NCBI GenBank assembly: GCA_035578905.1
Contig: JAQJVL010000666.1
Span: forward strand, 372,001 to 436,000
Origin: Stictocephala bisonia
Lineage: Eukaryota > Arthropoda > Insecta > Hemiptera > Membracidae
Reading direction: 5' to 3'
Length of the DNA stretch: 64,000 bases
Shown here: piece after piece, positions 1 to 12,790 of the stretch
Position numbering within the stretch: the stretch's first letter is position 1
Layout of the letters: every line of letters starts with the position of its first letter
The notes under the pieces: model-generated
What the model was told of the DNA's origin: nothing
Seen by the model: only the letters and a program-made list of their open reading frames with translations
Databases searched by the model: none
Position numbers and translations under genes: made by a program

Positions 1-240
1 GTCTCAGAATTATTCTGATGCGCCAAAATGATGAATTATTAAGAAAAAAACGTTTATTCAACCTATAATATTTATTAGTGCGTCTTTTATAACTACTACT
101 TTGACGTTTTAAATAAAACAGAAAATAGTTTACAATAAAATAGTTGTATAATAATTATTACTCAAGTTTGTTTTTGTTCTGTGTCGACAGGGATGAGTGC
201 GGTCGGACACAAACATGATTATATCGCGATAATGAATAGA
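1..240. mobile_element. Repeat terminus with inverted partner at 49.5-50.0 kb
   Basis: The first 27 bases (GTCTCAGAATTATTCTGATG and on) match, with one mismatch, the reverse complement of 49971-49997. A second shared block at about 168-235 matches the reverse complement of about 49490-49560. The spacer between the two blocks is about 140 bp here and about 410 bp in the other copy. This is one end of a repeat family with a conserved terminus. The window starts exactly at the terminus, so the flank and any target-site duplication cannot be seen. No coding sequence was found in it. Confidence 0.55.
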
Positions 241-344
241 TTTTGACCGCGAGATAACTAGTACTGATATGAACATGATGACTCCGTTATGTTGCGATAA
301 CATCAGAACCCTCCAGTTAAGACCACGCATTGCTTGATAGGCTT

Positions 345-530
345 ATATCATGCGTAACATCGAGCGTGGCTGTCCCCTGGATGGGTGACCGTCCAAGCGA
401 TCTTGTCCTTGCATGCAGCCGCCTGCCCGTTCACTGGTCGTGGTTCGGAAGTTACCCTTAAGCCGTTGGTCCTCAGGTTAAGTGTTACAGAGGGCTTCTT
501 AGCCCTAACTTTGCCTGGTAAAATAAGACG
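345..530 (+). mobile_element. Possible SINE-like GC-rich repeat
   Basis: A GC-rich island stands in AT-rich surroundings. It contains CTGGATGGGTGACCGTC, which resembles the 3' half of 5S rRNA-type promoters, then a TTCGGAAGTTACCCTTAAGCC block that is similar to a block at about 12690-12710. This suggests a SINE, perhaps with a 5S-like head, but I did not delimit its ends. The small ORFs across it look like chance. Confidence 0.3.
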
Positions 531-984
531 ATCTTTAACTTTAACTTTTATCGTAATTTACGTGTGTGTAGCGTACCACGAATCAATACAGACATACAGA
601 CAATACATTTGGCGTACAGACAGCCAAATGTTTCAGTTCGTGTACAATTATTTTGGGATCTGTATTTGATAACAAATAGTAGGAATTATTGCGTAGTTAG
701 TTGGAATAGTGACAGAAATGAGGTCTTCTACTGTGTTTTCGAATATTGCTGATAACAGTTCGAATGAATGAATATTGCTGATTACAGTCAAATATTGCTG
801 ATAACACCAGTCCATTCGTTATCGTGATTTTTAATCAGATCCCTTCCTTCCCATGCCAATAGTTCCCAACTCCGAAGGGTGGAATTAGCACACCAATGGA
901 TAACAAAATCTTGTGACCCACGTAATCTGAACATAAGATAGACCACTTCCCCTCAACCCCTTCCCCATCAGCAAACTTCAAATA

Positions 985-1140
985 TATAACACTGTATGTG
1001 TATGGGCGGGCGGGTGGGTGAATACCACTGTGTGTGTATGGGTGGACGGGTGGGTCAATAACACTGTATGTGTGTGGGTGGGTCAATACCACTATATGTG
1101 TATGGGTACCACTCTATGTGTATGGGTGGGCAGGTGGGTG
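985..1140. repeat. GT-rich minisatellite
   Basis: About five degenerate units of roughly 25-40 bp, each built on CACTGTATGTGTATGGGTGG followed by CGGGTGGGT-like and CAATAC pieces. It is simple tandem DNA with no coding signal. Confidence 0.75.
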
Positions 1141-1319
1141 TATCTTTTATTAAGATAATTTGTTGAATGAACTTTTCACAAGAAATAAGTAACATCAATT
1201 TATATACATTATTATAATTGAAAACAATTAGTATATAGGGGTTTTCAACTAGTTGTTAAAATAAGCTGAGTAAATAAATCGCTTGGTTAGAAGTCCTAGA
1301 CAGGTTTGATCAATATAAG

Positions 1320-2500
<1,181 letters not shown>

Positions 2501-3025
2501 TTAACCTAACCTAATATTTCAAAATATTAATAATTTATTGCGCTTTATGCCTACTGCATTTTGTGAATCCCTTCATCTTACATTCTTTATATTATTTTAA
2601 ACTGACCTTCTTACATGTATATAAAGTTTATTTTTATATTTTTGTTACATATATATAATATCAACAAGCTAACATTTATATAATTAGTAAATTTATGTTT
2701 TAAATTATATTTCTTTGTACTAGCAATATACAATACTTGTAACAAAATATATTATTGCTACTCTCCCCCCTCTAAAACTTAATAAAAACCATTAATTCTG
2801 TATGTGTGCATTGAATCGAGAATCGCATAGAATCAAAATTCTTTGAATCACATCGCTGCATCGAATTGAAAAAAATTTGCTGATCGCACACTCCTAGTAC
2901 ATTCTTAAAACTAGATTTGTGTTCTAGCATTCTCACTCTAACTGATCAGAATAACAAAGATATGAGATAGTCTTCAAACCTGTAAAGGTTGAAGTTTTGG
3001 CATGAAACATTGTTATTTGTCTTAG

Positions 3026-3236
3026 GTTGTGTACATTGGGTACAGGCAGTGGGCTGGTGCAACAACATTGCTTGGAACGTTGGTCCGTTGACAGCCCGCC
3101 AGTACCACCTAGCTATTGAACGCTACGAATGGAACAAACTGCAGAGTTACAAGAGTATTGTGCCAATGATCCACCTCTCATGGAACCTTGCCCGCAATAT
3201 CAAAGTCTCCGACCCAAAACTCTTTGAACTCATCAA
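3026..3236 (+). CDS. Utx: Utx/KDM6 histone H3K27 demethylase, exon encoding the end of the JmjC domain
   Basis: After the acceptor at 3025 the frame reads [21 protein letters not shown] and on through [20 protein letters not shown] to ELI-K. This is near-identical in pattern to the region of human KDM6A/UTX after the JmjC core. The His of VHWVQ corresponds to the third Fe(II)-binding ligand of the dioxygenase (family knowledge). UTX removes methyl groups from H3K27me2/3 in the nucleus, using 2-oxoglutarate and O2. The exon begins in phase 1 and ends at the donor AA|GTGAGT, with the Lys codon split across the intron and completed at 6438. The open frame runs upstream past the acceptor, but that part is intron. 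Upstream exons (TPR region and most of JmjC) are outside the window. Confidence 0.95.
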
Positions 3237-3982
3237 GTGAGTGTTCCCACATTAACTCTAAGGGCAGTTTTCACCAACCGTGTATCTGTAGTTTCTAGGC
3301 ATTCTAGGCATGTGCAAACATATTTTACACATTTGAATATGAATTTAATGACACTTTTTTGTTGAATTTATATATTGAAGCTGAAGCCTGCTACTCCGGT
3401 ACTTCACAGATCTTTAGTTATGTAAATTTGTGTTAAACTCATGTTCAAACTGCCAATCAGGTAGACACTTAACCTAGATGTGTGGTTGTGGTAATTTGCA
3501 AAGTGCATGATCTTTTTTTTTTTTTTTTGGAATTCGCAAGCCTTTTTTAATCAAAATAAAATTAAAAAAATGAGTGTTTCATCTTCTGTAGTGAATTGCT
3601 TCCTTTTTAAGAAATTTAGTTTCAATAAATTTACTACTCTAAAGGAGCATTTTAACTTAGAGCTCTTATTAGGAGTAATAAAATATTTGATATAAACAAT
3701 TCAAGAAGATGAAAATAACCAAATTTAATTTTAAGTGATAGTTTGAGCTTTTATTTTAAAAGTTTGAATTTGTATTTTAAGCCTTTTTTCAATACATGTA
3801 GCTGTATAAATTAAAGTTACTATAAACTATACAATTTGTAACATCACTTTTGGTAATTGTTGTAGGGTTTTGTTAAAGAAGCATTTTCCTTCAAAATAAA
3901 GTGATATAAATTATTGTGTGCTAAAAGCATTGATTCAATTTGTTAAGTGTCTTCTTTGGAAAGCCTTAATTTATTCTTTAAA

Positions 3983-6349
3983 CAGGGTGTCCAGCAGCCT
4001 GGAATTTAGGGAAAATTGGGAATTATGCTTGAATTTTTAGCGTCGGGAAAAGGTCGGGAGTTGTACTTGAAATTAAAGTTAGACCAATGAACATTGAAAT
4101 TAAAATCTCTTTGCGAATTTATTTTATCATATTTATCACGAATTCCTTACTTTCAAAAAATCGTAAAGATCGTAAATCCCCTTCCAGGAATAGCAAACAA
4201 TAATGGCAAATAGGCTGTTGCCCTCCAGCCCAACTACCTTTCTATGCAATGGAGAAAGGACGCCGAAAGTAAAAATATGTCACAGATCGGTTGACAGTGG
4301 TTGGATTTTGGACTTACTGAATGACATGGCAGACGACAGAAAACACGCGGCTTAAGTTGAAAACACATTTTGCAACACTGCCGACATTCCATTACTTAGC
4401 CACAGTTTACTTTGTTCGATCCTTTTGTGCTGCAACGAAAGATATTGAATTGGGTTTGCGTTGGTTTAATTTGTGGCTGTTTGAATAAATGATGAGCTAT
4501 GAGTTATAATCATTGGGGGTCGGAGAAATATTTCATGGAATAAAATGTACCTTTGTTTTTATACAAGACACAACTTTGCGTGGCTGGTTTGAAAGAATCA
4601 TGCCTACAGAACTTTTTATTCTCTATTTTAATTTAAACTAATCCAAGTAAATAATAAAATTATAATTTATGATATTGTACTGGCACTATAAAAAAGGTGT
4701 GTAGAAGTTTATAAAAGTTAAAAATCTTATTTACTACACTTAATACGCGGTAGTTTAATAACTCACGAGATTTAACAATCAACACATCAATACTAGATAT
4801 CAGTATGACATTTAATATAAAATATTTATTATTTGACAATAAAACAATTAATTAAATCTGAAATAGCCACACAAATGATTATTTGCCAAAGTGCAGTATA
4901 TTAAATACTGTACAAAGACAGAATTGTAATTATCATTATAACAGTTTTTAGCTGATAAATTACCGTTTTTAATATTATGTATTTGTTTATTTTACATTTT
5001 TCTTTTTATTAATTAGTTTTATTGTTATATTATCATAAAAAAAATGATAATTCATTCACTCGTTCAAAATAAAAATGGTTTTTTTGTTGTTTTAAGTTGA
5101 AAACACATTTTGGTATTTAAAAATGAACAAAAGAAGTATTATAAAATTATATTTAAGTGGTATTGGTGATAAATATTGTAATCTGTTTGCATGATACACC
5201 AAGGCGCACGAGTACCTTACATTAAATGTAGGCCTAGCTGTTTTTGTGAGATTCGTTTGAAATAACTATTGATAATATATACCTCACATATTATCAATAG
5301 TTAGGGGGTTTTGTATTGCATTTTTAAGATTATGATTTTCTTATTTACTGATTGTCCACTATTTATAATTAATGACTGACTAATATTCATATGCGTAGTC
5401 TTTTAGTACACATATTAAGATCATAATCAGCAGGTTTTCATTGTTTTCCTTGAATAAAACTTGATTTTAAGCAACAAGTTGTATTTTGGTTTTGTTTTGT
5501 ATTATTGCCATGCAAATGATTACAACAAACAGGTTTTTTACTAAGATTTTTATCTTATAAATTATATAACATATTGTCAGATTTCCTGTATACATTATAT
5601 GATTATTTTATTTGCAATTTGATTAATTTAATTAAGTAATTGTTTACCTTGAACTAAACTTTTGATATCACTTTATTGTAAGTGCTTATAAAATGTTCCT
5701 GTTTTTAAGTAATTTTTAGCCAGGTATAGTTATGAATAATGGTAAAAACATTATTTTTTATTATTTATTAGGTTACCTTTTATGATATTTTGAAACTGGT
5801 ATAAATCAAAGTTAATTGCTTGTAGGTTACATCACAGGAGTAAAGTATTAACATTTTTATTTAAAAATTGATAATTTTGTGGCATATCCCAAATACTATG
5901 AAGTCTTTAGTTTTTTGTTGGTTTTAGTCTTATGGAATTATTTTGCTTGGTTTTGGAAATAATTTGTTGACCTGTTTACTTTGATACGGAATAAGTATTT
6001 TTAGTTTAATGTAAACTGATAACGTTGTTGCTGCATGATACTTTTTATTTTCAACAAAATATTTTGTATATAATCCAATAATATAGTATGACATTTAATA
6101 TTATAATTCTTTATTTAGCAATATTTATTTGTTAAAAATGTGTCTGATATAATTTGTAGACTTTTTGTGATTTATGTTTATTACAATATTAGGTTTAACA
6201 AATTATGTTCACATTTAATTATTTAATGTTTAGATAAAGTAAAATCATTCAACGCTTATTTGTGTTGTCAATATAACATGTTTTTAAAAAATTTGACATA
6301 GCCTTGAAATATTCTTGAATGTTGTCTCTTTGTATCACTGAACACCCTG
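3983..6349. mobile_element. Non-autonomous TIR DNA transposon in a Utx intron
   Basis: It starts CAGGGTGTCCAGCAGCCTGG and ends with the complement CAGGGTGTTCAGTG. The two ends share about 12 of 14 terminal bases in inverted orientation. Direct repeats TTAAA flank it (3978-3982 and 6350-6354), consistent with a 4-5 bp target duplication. The 2.37-kb interior is AT-rich with no transposase-like frame. A perfect 15-bp inverted repeat (5264-5278 and 5288-5302) lies inside. The superfamily is not certain; a TTAA-targeting type is possible. It sits wholly within the intron 3237-6437. Confidence 0.65.
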
Positions 6350-6437
6350 TTAAACATTTCTTTGCAATATTAAAGTTTTGTTATAATTTATAAACGAACC
6401 TGGTAGATTCTTTTAAATAGCTTAATTAATTTTTCAG

Positions 6438-6564
6438 GAATTGCCTCCTTAGAACTTTGAGGCATTGTGCGATGATCCTGGAGTATGTGAAAGCTCGAGG
6501 AGTCGAAGTGCGTTTCCATGGACGAGGCAAGAATGAGGCCTCCCATTACTGTGGCCAGTGTGAG
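6438..6564 (+). CDS. Utx: Utx/KDM6 exon encoding the start of the zinc-binding domain
   Basis: The acceptor TTTTTCAG is at 6437 and the donor GAG|GTACAG follows 6564. One base completes the split Lys codon, then 42 codons run from NCLLRTLRHCAMILEYVKA to SHYCGQCE. The helical LLRTL segment and the CxxC pair match the first half of the GATA-like zinc site that in KDM6 proteins packs on the JmjC domain and helps recognise the H3 tail. Both splice phases join exactly with the neighbouring exons, which is strong support for a real exon. No lesion is seen. Confidence 0.95.
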
Positions 6565-7273
6565 GTACAGAACACCTTTGTGGCAAATCTTTTAATATAG
6601 TATTTTTTGTCTTTGTCATCAGGTATACAGACTGTTATAATTTTATTTAGGATGGGCTGATTATGGTTCTTGATTTTCACTTTGTCAATTCTCAATAAAT
6701 TGTCAGTTAATAATGAAGACTCGTTAAAAAAAAAACTTTCAAAAAATTTTTTCCAAACATTCAAAAACAAGAACATTTTTTGTACTTTGTTTTCTGTGGT
6801 TAATTATAGATGATGTTTCATTTATTATTCGTTATATTTTAAATTCAAATACTCAATTAGTGAACAACTCATTTTAACTCAAATATTTAATTAAAATTAA
6901 AATCAGTTTATATTATTATTTTCTCATGTTAGAATACTGATTTACTATGACTCATTTGAATATGAAAGGCAATTTTTGTCGGTTTTTTTACAGAAGCTGA
7001 TAATTAAAGTAGTACAGATAGGACTTGATACCTGAGAAAGTAAGGTCACTTCAGTGGGCGTCTACTGCACAATGGGTCATAGAAATCCTTGAAAAAGCCT
7101 ACATTTTTACTAAGAAAACACACAAATCATTGTAAACTCCAGAACTTTTTTTTAGAATCAAATTGATAGCAGTTACATAGCCAACATTTGTATAAAATGC
7201 TGTACCATAGAAGTAGTCGGTTCCCTTTTATAAATAGTTACAACAATGACAAAGGTGAATTAGCATACCATTG

Positions 7274-7933
7274 GACAGCAAAGAAAAGTCATGTGACTGC
7301 CAAACTTAACATTCCAGAAACTATGATCGACAGCAAAGAAAAGTCATGTGACTGCAAAACTTAACATTCCATAAACTATGATCGACAACAAAGAAAAGTC
7401 GTGAGACTGCCAAACTTAACATTCCATAAACTATGATCGACAGCAAAGAAAAGTCATGTGACTGCAAAACTTAACATTCCATAAACTATGATCGACAACA
7501 AAGAAAAGTCGTGAGACTGCCAAACTTAACATTCCATAAACTATGATCGACAGCAAAGAAAAGTCCTGTGACTGCCAAACTTAACATTCCATAAACTATG
7601 ATCGACAGCAAAGAAAAGTCATGTGACTGCCAAACTTAACATTCCATAAACTATGATCGACAACAAAGAAAAGTCGTGAGACTGCCAAACTTAACATTCC
7701 ATAAACTATGATCGACAGCAAAGAAAAGTCATGTGACTGCAAAACTTAACATTCCATAAACTATGATCGACAACAAAGAAAAGTCGTGAGACTGCCAAAC
7801 TTAACATTCCATAAACTATGATCGACAGCAAAGAAAAGTCGTGTGACTGCCAAACTTAACATTCCATAAACTATGATCGACAACAAAGAAAAGTCGTGTG
7901 ACTGCCAAACTTAACATTCCAGAAACTATGATC
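7274..7933. repeat. 12 x 55-bp minisatellite in a Utx intron
   Basis: Exactly twelve 55-bp units (GACAGCAAAGAAAAGTCATG and on to AACTATGATC). Two main variants (GACAGCA...CATGTGACTG and GACAACA...CGTGAGACTG) alternate along much of the array, giving a partial 110-bp higher-order period. The first and last units share CCAGAAAC in place of CCATAAAC. It is not a CRISPR array: there are no unique spacers and the genome is eukaryotic. Confidence 0.95.
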
Positions 7934-8576
7934 CCAGTCTCTCGTCAAGCACCTGAAGAACTTAATGACAGAAAACCTTTATATCTTTTCGTGTTACAAT
8001 AGATCCTCGATAGTTAAACACTTGAGATTTTGACACACCGGCCATGATGACGTGAGACGATAAAATAATTGTCTGTAGGAAGCTGTGTCCAATATAGCTC
8101 AGTGTAGATCAATGAAATAACAGTTTAAAAAATTACTTTTTTTGTAAAATAAATTATTTACTCTACCTTGTAATTACTGTACTGTACTGTCCATACTATA
8201 ATAATAACTAAGTATTGTAACTCTATACCAATTCAGTAGGGCTTACACTGTTACATCAATACATAGCCTTTTTTTAGTTTTGTTTAGTTTTATATTTGTG
8301 AAGAAATTGGAATAAAAATTTCCTGTAAAAATTATATTTTTCTTTCATGTTTACCTTACATTCCTTATAGTTCACATTTTGATACTTCAACACACCAGTA
8401 GTCCACTAAGTGTCCAACTATCAAGGTTTTACTGTATATATATTGTACATGCCTTTTTTTGTTTGTATTAGGCTTACCTCTCAGCTGATCCTTCATTTGC
8501 TAATAACTATTGTTAAATAAAAGTGTGAAAATTGTTAGTTTATGTAAATTATTATAAAAAACATGTTTTGCTACAG

Positions 8577-8747
8577 GTGGAAGTGTTCAACATCCTGTTT
8601 ATTCGAGAACAAGAGAAGCGCCATGTAGTCCACTGCCTGGATTGCTCACGCAAGCAGTCTTCCACACTAGATGGATTTGTTTGTTTAGAAGAGTACCGTA
8701 TGTCCGAACTCATGCAGGTCTTTGACAACTTCATCTTACATCCAGTG
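8577..8747 (+). CDS. Utx: Utx/KDM6 exon encoding the end of the zinc-binding domain
   Basis: The acceptor TGCTACAG is at 8576 and the donor GTG|GTAAGT follows 8747. The 57 codons run from VEVFNILFIREQEKRHVVHC to DNFILHPV. The second CxxC pair (CLDC) completes the four-Cys zinc site started in the previous exon (CGQC). The later segment with LEEYRMSELMQVFDNF matches the conserved C-terminal helix of KDM6A/UTX. Phase 0 at both ends. A shorter open frame on the other strand is a shadow. Confidence 0.95.
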
Positions 8748-9883
8748 GTAAGTGTCTTCTGAATTAAATGTAAAAGAGAATCACCAAAGATACACTTCTG
8801 GAGTAATGACAGGAAAAATAGTAAATTTACCCGTAAAGATTAATCATGAAAATAACCGGGGCATAAGTCAAGTAGATACCATTGTGGAATTATTAAAATA
8901 CCTACCTTTTAATTAAAACCTAAAAGCCAGGGTAAAACAAGTAATTTATAGCATATTTTAATTTTTATAAATAAATTATTTGCATCAGTTTTTAGTTAAA
9001 AGTTGCATTTAATTTAAACTCATATCCAAGTCATTACAAATTTCAGAAATTTGTTACCTTTTTGTCAAAATTTGCAAGGATTTTTAGAAAAGTTATACAG
9101 TAGACTCTTGGAACTCTGAACCAATGTGGTGGACGACTTTTCTGGATTTAGAATAATAGGATATGATGACTTATCAATGCCATGTACATTGAAGCTAACA
9201 ATATGACAATGTATGTTTACATTATGTGTTCATTTAAGAGTGAGCTTTGGCAAAACTTCGTTATAAACTAAAATAGGTTACATTAATGGATTTTACTGCA
9301 CATAATACACTACAGTCGAATTTGTATAAACAATGACACAGTTGAAATAGCAGTTGGCGGCAGCAAAAAGTGAGGAAAGACAACACCTGCGGCCCTACCT
9401 CGCTACCTTAAAGTGGCTTGGCGCTCATTTAAGAGACAAGAAATGTATACTGACCTTGCTCGATTCTCTACACCCCCTCTCCATATTTTTTTTTTTTTTT
9501 CACTGGTTTGATTTGTTTGATAAAAGGTTGACATGGATAGTATTGTAACGACTAAATTCAAGAGTTATTAATTTTAGACATTTATTGTGATCAATAAAAA
9601 ACCTTTTTACGGTTGTTACTTATATCTCTTTAATACAAGACACAATAACCAAGCACAGGAAAGAAACCAATTTGACGACGTAAAATGAAATAATTGTTAT
9701 TGTATTGAGACGCACAGCGTCTGATGTCATATGATGCAATGTACATAACTTATGTGTAGGAATGAATAGGAGGAGATTTTTAGGTTCGGGAGGTAATTGA
9801 GAGGAAAATTAATTTCCTCCAAAATTTCAAAAAAATTTCTGGACAAAATTTTTTTGTTAATTTGTCATCATTACTTTAAGTAG

Positions 9884-10087
9884 CATTTGTTCTGGTATTG
9901 GCCCACCCACCCTCTTAACCAGGGTCGCCTGCTTAAAGTGTTTGTACTAAACATTTGTTCTGGTATTGGCCCACCCACCCTCTTAACCAGGGTCGCCTGC
10001 TTTAAGTGTTTGTGCTAAACATTTGTTCTGGTATTGGCCCACCCACTCTCTTAACCAGGGTTGCCTGCTTAAAGTGTTTGCGCTAAA
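9884..10087. repeat. 3 x 68-bp tandem repeat
   Basis: Three units of 68 bp beginning CATTTGTTCTGGTATTGGCC, containing CCACCCACCCTCTTAACCAG. They are nearly identical, so a recent local duplication. It lies in the intron 8748-10874. Confidence 0.9.
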
Positions 10088-10504
10088 CATTTTCTAATTT
10101 TTTCCTTCAACTTTCTTTCTTTACCCAATATTTTTTTAAACCACTCATTTATCATGTTATGTCGTTTGCTAGTTTTCTATATTCCTCTAAAACATTAATT
10201 TCTGCTGCTTGTAATCTGCTTAGATCTCCTCTTGTCCATGTCCACATTTCCGCTCCATGTTCTGTGTATATTGGTTGATAGTGCATCTTTTATATTAATA
10301 TCTTCATTTCCTTTATAATCTTCCAATTCCTTAATCAGATTAAACAAACTGTTCACTCTTCTTTATTCTTATTTCCTATCCCTTCTCTAATTGTGCGTGT
10401 TTTTTATTTTACTCCCTAGTTAACAGAAGTCCCTACATTTTCTAGAAAATCCCCCTTAGTGACACTTATTTTTCTATTACTTCTGTTCTCTTTGCCCAAC
10501 AAAA

Positions 10505-10545
10505 CTTGCTTAGGGCCGCAAAACGTCTAAATCCGTCACTGCTTC
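10505..10545 (-). mobile_element. hAT-like element end
   Basis: CTTAGGGCCGCAAAACGTCT followed by AAATCCGTCACTG is nearly identical to 38651-38684. On the minus strand it starts CAGTGACGGATTTAGAC, the style of hAT terminal inverted repeats. No partner end was found nearby, so this looks like a truncated copy. Confidence 0.4.
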
Positions 10546-10874
10546 TCATCCTGTTTCCTATGAGGGTTTGATTTTTTGGAGTAGTAATCAATATTATGTC
10601 GGACATTAAAGGGTTAAGATTTAATTTTTATCAAATTTGATAAAGGCTGACAATTTTATACGGGCATTTTCAAAACATATTTCTTAATTCCCTGTAGGAA
10701 AAAGAAGTGCAAACAATCATCTTTTGATGATTTCTTTCTGTTAATACATTTAAAAACATTCAATGACAATATGTCATCTTTTCACAGCTGTGCAGTTCAT
10801 ACTCAAACTCAATTTTAAGATTCTAAATTATTTACTTATTGTTTGTTGATTTTGATAAGTATGTTTCTTTGCAG

Positions 10875-10901
10875 CAAAGTCCCAGCAGTTCGTTAGTATG
10901 A
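10875..10901 (+). CDS. Utx: Utx/KDM6 terminal coding exon with stop
   Basis: After the acceptor CTTTGCAG (10867-10874) eight codons QSPSSSLV are followed by TGA at 10899-10901. Phase 0 joins exactly to the previous exon end (FILHPV). Human KDM6A also ends with a few small residues soon after the same helix, so a short tail is expected. The exon call rests on splice phase and position because the peptide is too short for homology. The 3' UTR follows; possible AATAAA signals lie downstream, for example at 11770-11775. Confidence 0.75.
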   Translation, partial: QSPSSSLV

Positions 10902-12560
10902 CCGGAGGCCACGAGATCCTGGTAGTATCGCCCACACTATGCCAGGGCTGCCAACTTTTGTGATACTCCCATAGTATGTTCTACTTGATATTTATTTTGT
11001 TAGACATTTCGTGTGAATGACTCCAAAGCTTTCCTAACTAGTGTGTAAGTGATACGGTCCTATTATTGTTGACATTGTTTAGTGTCTATTTGCAGTTGAC
11101 CGTCAGGATCAGTATTCTAAACAAATTGTGAATATTAGTTGAATAAGAAGAGAATGATCTCAGATACACAATGTGTATATAATTGTATTTATTACAGTTA
11201 ATTTACGTTAGTGAAACCGATCCGATATAGTTTTAACTTATTTGCTGTAGCCTATTAGCATAAATTATTATTTTAATACAAAACTATATATGTACATAAT
11301 GTCGCAATCGTTAACTTAAATCAAAATAGTCCAAATACATTAATTTATTATAAATCAAGATTTGATTTTTTTTCTTGTTAAGCTTCAATTATTTTACTTG
11401 CTTTGCTACATTTGAAACACAAATTGCATCTAGGCGAGGATCAGAAATCCTCTTTACTGCTAACATGTTGATGACGACTGAACCGACTACCTTGTAAATT
11501 TAACTAATACCTATGTACAAAAACTAGTTTATAGTTTAATATACTTGTTCAGAATTCTCTAAACTTTTTATGAATTTGGCAAAAGTCAATTTCTCTATTG
11601 CTCAAATCGAACCAGACTATTGTTACATTAAAAGATTGTATGTAATGAACTGTGTGGAATTGTTACTTATCCAATTACATATTTTATTAAAAGATGCAAT
11701 TGTTATTAATTTAAACTTTATATGTAAAAGATTGTGATTTTAATTTAAAGTTATTGGTACAATTTCCGAAATAAATACTTATTTGATCAACAAACGCATC
11801 AAGACCGACTGTTTGTTCTTCAAGTGACATGTCACTGCCTAATGTCTACAAAGAATCACTGCCAAGAGAAACATATAATTCTGTTCTTTGTTGTATTTTA
11901 TAATATATAATTGATTCTTGTGTGTTTTAAGTATGTCATACAAAATTTATTTTAAAAAATTATTCTCCACCGAAATAACTCTTTATTTTGTGTTTGAAAC
12001 TGGTACTGTTAACATCATTTTAATTTAAAGTAAAAAAGATGTTTTTGAATATCAATCATTACAAAGTCTGTTAGACTGTTATGTAACATGTTTTTCTTTT
12101 TTTATTAAATATGGTGAAATATTGTTAAATAATGTGTAATTAAAGTTGCTTTTTTTAAGATAAAACAGGTAACCTTAATTTGTTATTTAAGTGGTGAATA
12201 TTTTGTGTGTGTAACATACCTAATGCCTACTTTACTGTGATTATAATTTATTTTGTATATTAATTTTAAACTGATTCTAAATAATTTTAACATTTTATGA
12301 AATCTGTTGAGTCAAATAATAAGAAACTTGGATCACATTTCAGTGTTATGTAAAATGTTCAAGAGTTAAGTTATGAACTTTGGATCATAATATTCCTTTT
12401 GGCCCTTTTATCTTGAAAAAATTATAAATTATATCTGGTTAAAAATGTATCATAATAAAAAAAGCATACATTTTTTACAATAATACGTTATATAGCAATT
12501 GTTTACCTAAACAAATGTAATCTTCTGAAAGAAATACCAGTTATTTAGAACACAGGAATG
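10902..12560 (+). other. Probable Utx 3' UTR and AT-rich intergenic DNA
   Basis: No protein-coding signal was found. A candidate polyadenylation hexamer AATAAA is at 11770-11775. How far the transcript extends cannot be told from sequence alone. Confidence 0.35.
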
Positions 12561-12574
12561 TATTTGTTACTTAG

Positions 12575-12790
12575 GAGCAGCTGTATCTGTGGGGCCAAGG
12601 GGGCTGCTAGGCACATAACTGATCCCGGGATCGATTCCTGATATGACTATAACAGATTTTACCCTTGTGTTGCTCCTGTGTTTTGGAAGTCACATTAAGC
12701 CGGTGTTGCAACAAGCCTACAAAACAAAAATGGACTCGTCTAAGCAGGCGAGAGAAACTGTGTCGTCATTGAGTATCTCTCCCTACTAAA
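12575..12790 (+). mobile_element. Possible SINE-like element
   Basis: GC-richer island containing GGGATCGATTCCTG, similar to an RNA polymerase III B box (GGTTCGANTCC), about 55 bp after the start of the GC-rich part. Downstream GGAAGTCACATTAAGCCGGT resembles a block at about 453-473. This fits a tRNA-derived SINE with a body shared with the 0.35-kb repeat. Boundaries were not resolved. Confidence 0.35.

Noticed and set aside
7274..7933. CRISPR-like regular array
   Set aside because: The whole 55-bp unit repeats and there are no unique spacers; the locus is in an intron of a eukaryotic gene.
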